Assembly: GCA_025766275.1 (NCBI GenBank)
Contig: JAFKAC010000002.1
Span: 496,001 to 560,000 of the forward strand
Direction: 5' to 3'
DNA length: 64,000 bases
Origin: Lactarius indigo
Taxonomy: Eukaryota; Basidiomycota; Agaricomycetes; Russulales; Russulaceae
Positions within the stretch are counted from its first letter, which is position 1, and every line of letters begins with the position of its first letter. Shown piece by piece: positions 25,200 through 36,659 of the stretch. Under the pieces are notes generated by a model. The model did no database searches, was not told the DNA's origin, and was given only the letters and a program-made list of their open reading frames with translations. The position numbers and the translations under genes were made by a program.

Positions 25200-28100
25200 C
25201 TTCGCCGATAAAGGCAACGCCTAACATATTTAGCACGACAAGTAGCACGATGTGGGACCGCCACCGCGACATAGGACGATTCCATTCAGGTTCTTATACA
25301 AAGACACCTGAAGGTCACGATGGAATCTAGAAGAAAGGTGTGGTCGAGCAATTGCGATCAGAAGCCTGCAATTTCTCCTAATACCAATCTGTGCGACGAA
25401 GCGATGAAACGTATGTATGATTGGAATACTACGCAAAAACTGCTCAGAACCCTGGGGCAGGTTCTACAGTAGTACTAATACAGCGCCCTGGAACCCAGTA
25501 CGTCCCTTCCGATCAACGGACATTGATCACAATACAGTCGCACGAATCGGCGGCACGATATGTTCCACATGAAACACAGTAGTGGCGCCATGGCGCCACT
25601 ACTGGGAACTATAACTATCAGTTGAGGTGAATATTCACAAGCACACTCTGTGTGGATCGAATCTCCGGAACAGACTTGCAGGTCTATTCGGTTTGTGAAG
25701 TGAGGTCGGACACAACGGTCTGGACGGTCAACCTGGTTGACAATTCACGCCGTGTGGCGCTGGAGTTCGAAGCGACATTAGTAGTTGTAGTAACTTGGTG
25801 AAGTGAAGAGTGTTGCGCCAGTCTCTCCATGTCACGATTCTTGGGCAGCGCCGCAATACATCGCCGTGATCATGATGACGAAGTGCACCTACTGTACTGC
25901 AGTCATCTTCAAATAGAGACCGCTGATCCTGCATTACCGAGAATGGCTAGTCAGATCCAGTCGGGCTACGTAAACGGACCTTTGGTGTGTATTGTGCAAA
26001 CTCTCCGCCCAATTGGTGGGATTTATCTGTCGAGAATACGCCGCCCATTCCTCTAAGAAGCGTGAACGGTGCTCCATCTGATGTTGTTATCTCAGGGTGG
26101 TCATGAGGGGTATACTGGTTGCGCGTCGGAGTCGCTTTGTTGCTGAACTTGGGGCGGCTTGCTGTCCTATGGCGTAACAGTCGTGGAGCCACGACGTGGG
26201 TAAGATGGAACCAGGACGACGGCGAACAGAGGTCTAAAATCCCGGAAACGAGCAGTGCAGTTCGCCCATCTCGTATCCTAGCGTGGTTAGGAACGCGCTT
26301 GTGTCACAGAAGCTCAAGTATGCTGTCTTGTGTGCTGTCGTAGCCAGGCTCGTTCCAGGTTAGGGTACGAGCAACGTCACGGTACTGGAGCGCATTTCCG
26401 TCCCAAAAATACTTCGACTCATCTCCACAGTCTGAATGAATGACCTAGTTTTTCCATAATCCGCTGAGAAGTCGCGCGTTTCTCCTGCTCGAGATAGAAA
26501 AAACACACACTAGAAATGACTTGGAACTTGAGTTTCATGGAGATCGAACGAAACTAGAGATGTCAGGTCCTGTCACCCGCGATAGATGTGAATAGAATTG
26601 ATTGTCGCAAAAATTGGCAATGTTGGTTACAGTTTGACCTGTGTCTTGTAGGATCGTCGAGTACGTGGCCATTTGTTAAGGGTAGACAATGCAGTCCACC
26701 AATTGGGACAATACAGCAACCGAAACATGATGCATGATGATCCGCCACTCACGGACATGCATGGACAATCTCCACTTCACCGTCACAGTATCACTTCTCC
26801 AGGAATGTGATGAAATGGAAGGTCTTGGCCAGTGTCCGCGTCTGTTCCATCCATTGGGCGGTATGAGTCTATTTAGGTCCTCGTGAGCGCAGTATAATAC
26901 CATACCTAGATACCGGGTTGCCTCACGTCCTTCTGATCATGTTCGCGTATGTTCGCGTGAACAATAATTTGGTGCACGCGTTCGCCAAGTAAACAGCACC
27001 GTGGGGCGAGGAGACGGTTGGAGACGAAAAAAAAAAAAAAAATAGTACGGGCGTTTCTGAACTGCGGGCGTAACTTGCGTAAGATAACTTCCCCCAAATA
27101 CGGTATGCTTGGTCCCCTGTTGTGGTGCAATGCATCACGTATTCGACTAGGGCAACGCCAATGTCTCACGGTCGGGTGTAAGTAGCCCCGAGAGCGGAGA
27201 CGCCACACGTGCGCCGCTAGTAGGCGCCTACTTGCCACGCCGGATTCCAAATTCGGGGCGATTCCTTGGACCACTAACGTTGCGTTCACACACTCTCGAA
27301 CACACCCACACACACTTTCCTACTCCTATGTGAAACCACGTCTTTACCCTAGGCACCCGTAGCTGCATAAAACTGCGAATTTTTTTTTTACACGAACGTT
27401 GCGAGGGTCATGATGACTGCCAGCTGGATTTAAACGTGGCGGGTTCAAGTTCAAGTCCAAGTACTTCTATCATGATCAGCTCGGTACTTCGGTTCGGATC
27501 GGATTCGGAGTTCGCGTGGTCGAGTATTTAGTGGGTTTATCGGCGGTCGTCAATACCGAGGCCATGATACTGCCACGATGCAAGGATGGGCCATGATATA
27601 GAACGTAAAGTACGTCATTCCTTTGCCACCTCACACGATACGCCCGCATACCCAGGAACTTCCTGCTCCCGGCTTCCTTCTCATCAATTCATATGTTATC
27701 CCATAGATGTTATTTATATCTCATGACATAAGATATTTGCAGTTACGCCCCAACACATGCAATTGACACAGTACGGAAACTATGCCCAGAAAGCCTGCGC
27801 GAGTCGAGATGAAAGGCACGTTAACGCCACGCATGGACCATAAGATATCTTTGGATTTGTGAACCGGAATGTCCGAGTCTTGTGCCTGAGGGCAGTGAAT
27901 CGTGACCACGGTGTGTCGAATCCCATGCTTCTTTTCATGTGCAGACAACCTGAGGGCCGCGATCAAGCCACTAGACTGCATACAGAGCTCAGCTTCGATC
28001 CGCTATATGGTCTGGGACTGAACTGTGAACTGATGACCCCCCTTGCCTCGGAATGGAACTTTCTGAAATGTTCGCGCGCTCGCGGAACTTCGATCTGCTC

Positions 28101-28335
28101 ATCTTGGGCGTTGAGCTGGCACCCCGAGCTGGGGATCTTGCTGCCTGATCTGTTGACTAGGATTTTCGTGAACGATGTAAGTAGGGTAGGTTTCCCCTAC
28201 GGGCAAGTGCTTAAACCTGGCCTCAGGCTCCGCTCATGCTGTAAGCGCGGTGGCAGCAAATAAAAGGCGTTCGATTCGATGCAAAAATCGAGGAGTATAA
28301 ATCCCCCTATACTGCTTTCAAGCCGTCTTATTCCC
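25200..28335. other. Gene-poor intergenic region
   Basis: No open frame here shows a recognisable domain or an exon chain I can support. Visible items are a 28-bp perfect palindrome (25577-25604), an A16 tract near 27028-27043 and short T or A runs. No tRNA-like cloverleaf or rRNA segment was found. Short ORFs at 27859-28263 and 25947-26192 have no family resemblance. Confidence 0.5.
25577..25604. repeat. 28-bp perfect palindrome
   Basis: Each 14-base arm is cagtagtggcgcca, followed by its exact reverse complement with no spacer. The centre is ccatgg. It stands alone in non-coding DNA. Confidence 0.95.
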
Positions 28336-29792
28336 ATGGAGAAGCCGTCACCCCCTCCTGATTTCTGGCGTTGGGTGGGTTCTTCATATATATCTATATC
28401 CCCGCCGGTCCCAGTTTCACTGACTGTACATGGTTTCAGATCGAGCTCTCGCGTGTCCATAAGTTCGCCGGTTCGATGCTCATTTTCTGGCCGTGCGGTG
28501 CGCTGTTACCTGCCATCCTCCCCGATAACCTAGTTAATCTGGGTAAACCAGCCTGGGGAATGACGATGGCCGCACGCCCCCTGTCGCTACCTCTGAACAC
28601 CTATGCTATGAACCTGACGTATGGTCTGGTTGGTGCAGCCCTTTTGCATAGGTGAGCGCAGATTCCGTTCGGAATAGGTTTCCAAGGGTTGACCACCTCA
28701 TGCCGCTACTCTTACGATAGTATGTCTCTGTTATCTCGTCACGCGGCTATTCTCACGTATATCTAGGTGCCGGTTGCGTGTGGAATGACATTCTCGATCG
28801 CGAATTTGACCGACAAGTAGGTAAGAAATGCACGAGGCCAAATTTACTCCATTGTGTGACCGCGGACTGCCGCTTCGACAGAACGCACCAAGCATAGGCC
28901 CGTAGCCGATGGCCGTGTATCGGTTCCGGGCGCCCTCTTATTTTTGGCTATACACCTCGTGTTGCTCCTCGCTCTGCTCTGGCACGTCAACACTCTTGCG
29001 TATGTTCATCGTTATTGGATGAGTCTTCGGATAACGCAAGATCACGTGATAGATGGAAGCTGGGTCTCGTCACTGTCTTCCCGCTGGCGGGGATCTACCC
29101 ACTCATGAAACGTGTGACGTACTGGCCGCAGGCCTGGTTAGGTATGTGGGACCTGCCCCTTCACATGGCCGTGTGCACACCATAATCTTATTAGGCGTTG
29201 CGATGAACATGATATCCCTCGTGGCCTGGAGCGCACTGCATGCCCGACTGCATGTCGCATCGGGGGCGCTTATCTTTGGTTTGTGGTGGTGAGTAATATT
29301 TTACGTCTTTTGCCGCATTGGCTGAGGAAACCATCCATAGTTGGACTCTATACTACGGTGGGTCGTCGCTTCCTGATCCGTGCGCCGCTCATGTCTGAAC
29401 GGGGCGCGCAGATACAATATACGCTTGTCAGGACAAGCGTGACGACGTACAGGCCGGCGTAAAATCTACGGCGCTGTTGTTTGGTGCACATGTGAAAAAA
29501 ATCCTTGCAGTATTTGCTGGATTACTTGTCACATGCTTAGCGGCGGCCGGGGCGTTGAACAACCAAGGCATCCCCTACTTTATTCTCACCGTTGGGGGTG
29601 CATCCGCCCACCTTACTATGCAGCTTCGAAAGCTTGACGTTGACGACCCGAAGAGCTGCCTCGATATAGTACGTTTCCCAGGCTCACTCGTTTTCGTATA
29701 ATGTACTAATTGTGGGATAGTTCGAGTCCAATGGGTTCACTCTTGGTGAGATTGTTTGGGGTGGGTTATTTGTAGATTATATCCTTGGGTGA
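28336..29792 (+). CDS. UbiA-family aromatic prenyltransferase (4-hydroxybenzoate polyprenyltransferase-like)
   Basis: UbiA enzymes are integral membrane proteins that transfer a prenyl chain to an aromatic ring. The predicted exons are 28336-28374, 28440-28497, 28552-28651, 28767-28820, 28882-28999, 29053-29141, 29195-29288, 29341-29357, 29412-29668 and 29721-29792. Family marks are IELSRVHKFAGSMLIFWPC, the first Asp motif NDILDREFD, ERTKHRPVADGRVS, the second Asp motif YACQDKRDD, and hydrophobic helices between them. Length is about 299 residues, at the short end for the family, with no mitochondrial presequence visible. The exon 3/exon 4 junction carries one surplus G, so either that splice is unusual or the gene has a 1-nt frameshift. 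Role could be ubiquinone or secondary metabolism. Confidence 0.85.
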
Positions 29793-30542
29793 CTTCGAAA
29801 GAGGTTCCAGCGGTTTTAGTCTGTTGTATGCATATGTTAGTCTTGTTTCCCCTGACCTTGTAATGAACGGCCTCATGTATTTCCGAGTGGAGATGGGCTT
29901 GAGAGAGTCTGGAAGTTGCCTATGGTTAGACTGCCGCATTCATCACGAGGGATGCCTTTAAAGGTATTGCACCCCAGTCCGCACGCCGCAGCGCCCAGTT
30001 TGTGCCCTGAACGCCACTCGGGTTTACTTCTCGCATTCCAGAGGTTTTTTTATCGCGATCATGTCGTTTTCTGTGCCGTTCACGACAGATTTCCCGATCA
30101 GTCAAATCCAACGTGCAGGGCAGTGAGAGAAAATCGCCAAAAGCTCAATCAGGCACGCGGATCGAACCAACCACCGGTCACCGGTCACCAGCAGTCGGGC
30201 TGAGAATCTGGCTTGGATTCCGGTCCCACCTCATTGGAAGTGTCGTATGGACAGGCCAGACCCCGACAGCCGTATTATCTGATGTACTTGTTCTTGACTT
30301 CTGCCAAAGAAGTTCCTGGCTGCAGTCCTATAACTTGAAAACTTGGAAACAGGAAGCAATCTTGAACGATAGCTTGACTGATCAGAACAACGATTGCTAA
30401 GTCCCAACTCCCACATAAGTAGTCTACTATAGCACCCAGCGCGTCGAACATCAGACCATCAGAGAAGAAGCACTGGATCATGGTTGAGCGCAAGAAGTGA
30501 TCTGCTTAAAAAATGCCCACGGCGCACGGAGTTTCTTGACAT
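29793..30542. other. Intergenic, nothing recognised
   Basis: No domain-bearing frame, repeat or RNA gene was identified between the prenyltransferase and the small spliced gene. Confidence 0.5.
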
Positions 30543-31026
30543 ATGGTCCTGGTATTAGAAGACAAGCCGGCGCCGCGGCGTTCGGGCGCCATGACTTCTA
30601 GCCCCGAAATGAATACCCCGATCGACTCAGGCCAAGACATGCATCATCTTATCTCGACAGTCGATCAGCTGGTACGTTCTGGCTCCACGGTGGTGCCTCC
30701 TCTCAATACCACAACTAGTAGTACATATATTCCCTTGATACGGTTTTGGTAGGCATCAATATGGGCGTCAGGACGCATTTCCCTAGATTTCTGGGATGGC
30801 CCTGTCTCGTCTGCATTCTGGCAAGCAAACCCGGATGTAAGTCATGATTGCATGATCAATCGTCTGCTCATTTTTGCCGACGACCTCTGGCCAGACGATG
30901 GGCTTCCTCGGACAAAACGCGCTTCCACTCTTACGTGGGCATACAGATTCCGAGTCCATCAGCGCTGAGGTGGTGATTCGCCAGACTGGCAATACAGTGG
31001 TGATTGATACGAGTTGGAATATCTGA
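30543..31026 (+). CDS. Possible small spliced gene of unknown function (114 aa)
   Basis: Three exons join without phase conflict: 30543-30671 (129 bp), 30753-30836 (84 bp) and 30895-31026 (132 bp, TGA stop). Donors are GTACGT and GTAAGT, acceptors are GGTAG and GCCAG, and introns are 81 and 58 bp, normal for this genome. The product begins MVLVLEDKPAPRRSGAMTSS and contains SLDFWDGPVSSAFWQANPD. No signal peptide, membrane helix or known family is visible. It lies between the UbiA and O-methyltransferase genes in the same orientation. It could be a remnant of a larger gene. Confidence 0.4.
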
Positions 31027-31330
31027 TATTAGCTTTAATAGGGATCATGTTCCGTGAATAATTGATTAGAGACTGTGTACAATCAGCGCTATTAATCACT
31101 TGTGGGAAAGCACAAGTTCCAGACGGACTAAGCCCGACCATAGTCGGTACACAGACGGGATAAGAATAGTTGGATCAGTCGCATATTGCGAATGGTATTT
31201 CCTGAGATAGTAATCATTCATCACAGTTATAACGTCAGCACTCCCACAAGTCACGTCGTCGACGCGGGCACTGCGTCCCACTGTTGTATATGAGGCAAAA
31301 CTTGAACCGTAAATCTGTACACCCACCATC

Positions 31331-33099
31331 ATGGCCACCAGCCCACTTGCAGCACTCGTTGGAATACTCTCCCAGGGTGTGCAGACCCTTGAGTCTGCGT
31401 ACTCAAAGAAAAACCTCTCATTCCCCTCGCTCGACGAGCCTTTCAAACCCAGTCCCCTCGACGGTGATCCTGACGTAGGCAACACCACGCGCTTGGTCGT
31501 TGCTGCCGCATTCCAAATCATCGCGACTGTGAGGCCCCCACAGGAAACGATTCTGGACTATGCCCCTGCAATGTACCTCTCAGCCTCTCTTGGATTGGTC
31601 GACGAGGCCAATATCGCCGACGCTCTTAAGGAGGCTGGTCCGCAGGTGCGTTGTAATGGCACCGCCACCTGCCAACGAAAACGTTGCCTTTGACAATTTT
31701 TTCACACATATTTCTTATCTAGGGCCTGCACGTGAACGACATCAGCACGAAAACTGGCGTGGACTCTGACAAACTCAGTACGGAGTCATTTGAACCCCAT
31801 TTGGGCAGTTGAAATAATTCGTGTCATTCGTGCCTTAGCCCGTGTCCTTCGTTACCTTGCCAGTCGCCACGTCTTCACGGAGGTGTCCCCAGACGTATAT
31901 GCGAACAACCGTATTTCATCCGTTCTCGCTAAAACAAAACCGCTCGAGGAACTCAAGAAAGAGTACGTATTACTCACTTTTGCTCTTTTCTGAATGAATG
32001 CGTGTCTGATGTCACTTCTTGCAGTAAACTCACGAAATATGAGGATGCGCCCTCTGCAGCATACACAGGCCATATGTACGTGTAACCTTGGTCATCTTTG
32101 GCATCAGATATTCATTTTTGTAGGACGGACGAATCCTTTAAAGGTGCTGCGTATCTCAGCTCTTTTATCAAGGATGGACCTCAGGGCGTCGACACGCCAT
32201 GGAATCTCGCTACTGGGAAAGCGGGGTCATTATGGAAGTGGTATGAGGAGCCCGACAACGTCTGGCGCTTCCATCGCTTCACGGCCGCAATGAAAGGAAA
32301 CGCAGACCATTTCCCTCCGTCAACGTACACCGAATGCTTGGACTGGAAGTCTCTTCCTCAGAATAGTGTTGTGGTTGACGTCGGTGGCAGTGTTGGAAAA
32401 GTCACGTATGAACTGTACAAGGTCTTCCCACACCTCAAATATGTCGTTCAAGATCTCCCTCCCGTCATCAAGGATGCCAAAAATGTAGCGTGTCCCCGAG
32501 TCGTCTGCATGCCTTAGCTCATCATGATTCTACGCAGTTCTGGGCTGAAGTCGCTCCAAGTGCCGTCAAAGACGGGCGCATATCGCTACAAGGTGACTTT
32601 GCTTTACTCTCTGGACGTAGTCGTATACCTAACACACCGATGTTCAGACCAAGATTTCTTTGAGCCTCAAACAATCAAGGGACCTGCTGCTTTCGTTCTA
32701 CGCTTTATCCTCCACGACTGGGCGGATGCTCCCAATATTAAGATTCTCAAGCACTTGCGTGCCGCTGCGAAGCCAGACACGCGTCTCGTCATCTTCGATG
32801 CCCTCATGCCGCATGTATGCGCTGTCCCTGGCGGCCCTCCGCCTCCGCCCTCGCCGCTCCTAGGGAATCTCGGTGCGGGTATGGGAGCATTCCTCACGAT
32901 GCTCGACCTACAGGTGCGGTAGACTCACCATTATAAACGCATAAATAGTAATAACGCGGGGTGTGCCCAGATGCTCACAATAATTGGTGGGAAGGAGCGC
33001 ACACTCGAAGAGTTCGTGTCCCTAGGTACCGCCACAGGCTGGAAGCTAGAGTCAGTGAAGCCGGGCATGCCGAGCGCGTTCGTGTTCGTCCCCATCTAG
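31331..33099 (+). CDS. SAM-dependent O-methyltransferase, COMT-like family 2
   Basis: Transfers a methyl group from S-adenosylmethionine to a hydroxyl, usually on an aromatic small molecule. Eight exons fit exactly: 31331-31645, 31723-31777, 31839-31962, 32025-32075, 32124-32484, 32538-32592, 32648-32913 and 32971-33099. The total of 1356 bp encodes 451 residues. Family marks are the SAM motif I VVDVGGSVGKVT, FHRFTAAM before it, VVQDLPPVI, and the catalytic-His region RFILHDWADAPNIKIL, followed by LVIFDAL. The N-terminus has the helical dimerisation layout of plant-type OMTs. One G of the usual GGGxG is S here (GGSVG). No lesion found. It is about 1.5 kb downstream of the UbiA gene, same strand, which suggests but does not prove a shared pathway. 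Confidence 0.92.
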
Positions 33100-36000
33100 G
33101 GCTCTTGGCCTTGCGAAAGCGAAAGTGAGACCTCCTGGCCTCAGAGTTGATCCGAGTCATGGTTCGCATTTGAATCGGACCGTATTGTAGCGTGATTGTA
33201 AAACCACCAATGTGACTATATTGATGTTCGTTTGTCCTTGTCATTGCAAAAGTGGATCCTGGTTCAAAAGTTGGGCCTACCTTGCTGCGATGAATCACAC
33301 TCCGGGTTTTTCTGCGTTCGCTGTCGCTAACACCCGATTTTTTCTGCTGATTGAACCGATGGGCTGATGATCTTATCAACAAGCGGTTGCGTGGCTTCGG
33401 CTCGCTTCCTCAGAACACAGATAAAATCAGATATTTCAGCTTGCACGTAAATGTAATTTTGTGAGCATTTTTAGGGTGTTTAAGAAGCACCGTAGTCGTA
33501 CGTACAATGATCTAGGAATTTGCCTGGAACCTTTACTGTACGGACAAACAGGGTATTGTACAGTCACATGAGTGGATGTCACGTGAATTCCTGTTTGGGC
33601 TAGAGTTGCCTTCGTAGCCTGAGTTCAGTTCGGAGTCGACGTTTATCATCGTTCAATCACCCTCGGCTCCATACTCATACTCTCCCATCGACGATGAGCT
33701 CGTACCGCAGTATCTATATCAATACCATTTCTGGGGCCCGAAATTCGGCTCCGATATCCCTTGAGTATAACTTGGTATAAGACAAAGGTATATCCGAAAA
33801 AAATAGTGGGATAGAATGACCCTAGGGGCGTGGTGATGTGCTTATGCAGGAAGATATGTGGGTGATGACAAGAAGCCTGAGAAGTCACAAACGAGACACC
33901 AATGATCTGCTGATTCTGCTCTATTTCCCCATTCTAGCTCTGGGAAAGTCCAAACTCTTGCTGAACCTCTTTCTCAACATCTCCGAATTGAGCACTAGAA
34001 CGGCGCGGATGTGCCAAGCGGGCCCCGCCCTCGTACTATACCTTAAGGACATACTCTAATCCGTGGAAAATCCTATTTCACATCATCGTAGATGCCTTGG
34101 GTGAGTGTCACAATCCACCCAGAACCCCGCCCTAAAAGTCATGCATGTAAGGCGCCTTCTCCTTGATACGTTTGGGCTGTCGTTCATTCAGGTTTCGGAG
34201 GGCATTCTCTCAGCTGAACACGCTACACTGCTCTCTTCCAGAGAGCATTTCGCGAGCTCTCAACTGAATGAGTTACCGATCAGTCTGGACGAACATGTAT
34301 GAACAGAGTTTACAGGGAATCCCAGGAGCGAAACGAGAATGCGTACATCATCGGTCCCTTTGCCCGATCGCATCTATTAGCCCACTCTGAATCCAAGAAC
34401 GTTAAGTCGCTGAGGTCTTCGCGATCGAGTTCGACTCAAGAGTCACCATGTTCGAGGAGTGCTGGAACCCGGAGGACGCCGTGGACCCGGTGCTGCCGGG
34501 ACTTTTTCGCTTGATCGAAGTGATGGGCTTCCCAATTCTGCAGTTTCTTTGCTTCTCAGTCAACGAATCCTCGATATCCGATCACTACACCGCCTCAACG
34601 TTACTAGCAGCATTTAATCTTGAGCGCGTCTACACGATTCTTTCCCAAGCCAGCCTACTAGCTCGTGCTTCGCTGGAAGGAATGGTCGACTGAAACCAGA
34701 ACGACCTCCCTGTTGCAATATATACTGCTTGGTACCATGACTGCTAATCACACCCAATTCGAGAACAATAGAACCGCTAATCCGTGATAGCACGGATTTT
34801 CCGTTCAACCTGTTCAAACTATATCTCGCAGTATGTATCTGGACATTACGCGACACAGATCTGGAGTCGGTTAGCCGATCTGGCGGTGCCTGCCCTCATC
34901 ACTTACAGTGAGTCCACCTGTGCGTTTCTGCTCAAACAAGGGCCCGACGACGTGAACACACGAACACGTTTGGGGGACTGTCCACAACTATTTTTCAAAC
35001 GTACGTGACCAATTGGAGGCAATGTGCCTTATACTCTGGGCCCGGAGCTGACGTCAACGTGCGAGACGGTTCGTGCTGCGGTTTGATGCACCAGAGTCGA
35101 TACGAGGACACATACACGCTTCTCAGCACAGCGGTCTTAATCTATGGGTGATATGAGCGTAGCGCCCTTGCACCCATGGACCATTGAGCGAACGCTTCGG
35201 AGTTACTTGGGTCTTCATCGAGTCACAGAGCTAATGTTAGCGCACAAAGATAACGATAACGTCGTACTAGTGGGTCGAGGAACGAAAAGATCGAGCGAGG
35301 TGTTGCACAAGGCGGATACGCGTGTCAAGGTGCGTGTGAGTTACTAGACGGAAGGAAACTATCTCAGAAGACTGTCTAGAGGACCCTATGAAGTTGTACG
35401 ACTGATGTTGACATACAGTGAGAAGAAATACATATGCTTGGAAATGATCCATCTACATCTCTCTTAGGATACTCGTTTCACACTGCCAGCTATAGGGTCT
35501 CAGAGAAATCCCTGGGGTTTACGTGGACGACGTCCACGTTCAATGATTCTGTAAAATATCATATCGGTGTCAAGATTGGCGCCTAACTCGCATACTCCGC
35601 CCCACCCTAAGTCCGCCTTGAAAGGTCGCCCGGGTGAGAAAACTGGGCAGGAGTGGGATAAACGTTCGTCCCTGAATGCCATGAGGTATGAGTCACTTAA
35701 CTAAGTCAGTCAGGACCCTGTTCTGATGGTGGTTGAGAGTGAGAATGATATGCAGGAGTGACGCTCTAACAAAGCAAACAAAGCAAGGCCGCTGACCGTA
35801 TGTCACGATATGGGTCTGTCCGCAAGTCTGTCCGCCCACGGCGGTCGACACTAGTTCAAGCACTAGTTCCGCCAGTGTGTTCGAAAATAAACGCTGAACA
35901 TCACGCGGGCCATTTTCGAATTCCTCCCATTTAGTTCATACTATTTCCAACATGGGTTCAGTGCTATACCAATGCATGGCGACTGACGCACGAGGGTTGA

Positions 36001-36659
36001 CGGAACTGCGTAGTATAAAGTTTGATAGAGATGAAATGGGCTTTTAGCAGGCATATTTTGACGCTAACGCTACACTCACCCTCTTATCGCGGTTTTATTA
36101 CAGTACTGTAACGAATATATACGCCATAATACAGTACAATACTCTGTATTGTAGGGTCACAACTTGCAGTCCTATAGGCGGACTTCCAGTTAATGGTTCA
36201 AAGCGGAGGCAAAATAATTTGGGCGGACCAAGCGCCGGCAAAGGATGCCGGAGCTTCAGGATTGGAGGCCTAAACTGGTATTCAAATATTCAAACCTCGC
36301 CTATGTTGCGGTTGCGAGGGGCCTGACTATACTGTATCGATATGAAAACCGCGATCCAATAGTTGTCTTATGCGTGCTTGCATTTGCGACGGGCCGTAAG
36401 TTACAACAATACAAGACACTATCTCGGACAGGTGCCGTGCTGTCACCAGGGGGGCAGACTTTTTTTTTAGGCACAGGTCATGGGCGAGACTGCTTACACT
36501 GGCTCGGAATTTGGAAGTTGTCTCTGACGGACATCTTAGTCCAACACACGGTGTTATGGTTCGGTCCCGTTTGCACTCACGATTCGCATTAGAAAGGCCT
36601 CGTGGACACATTCACATCCCTCACTGTCTCTACCTTCTCTTGGTGCTACTGTGGTGCTC
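33100..36659. other. Intergenic stretch without supported genes
   Basis: Several short ORFs occur (for example 34448-34693), but none shows a family pattern or an exon chain with consistent phases. A segment near 33940-33980 resembles a weak GKS-type P-loop and was not accepted. No LTR, tRNA or rRNA was seen. Confidence 0.45.

Larger units (their letters stand above)
15803..25200. repeat. Tandem duplication unit 2 (about 9.4 kb)
   Basis: Second unit of the duplication, in the same orientation as unit 1. It holds the second ZNFX1-like gene with matching exon structure, the same 3' start (atcaattgctcc) and a comparable 5' flank ending around the cttgagcttgag stretch near 25140. Small insertions distinguish the 5' flanks of the two units. 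Confidence 0.88.

Noticed and set aside
27421..27470. Region with ggcgggttcaagttcaag resembling a tRNA T-arm
   Set aside because: No acceptor stem or anticodon arm could be folded around it.
33838..34059. Possible ATPase with a GKSK P-loop-like segment
   Set aside because: The frame is short, lacks the preceding glycine-rich loop and any Walker B, and no consistent exon chain links it to neighbours.
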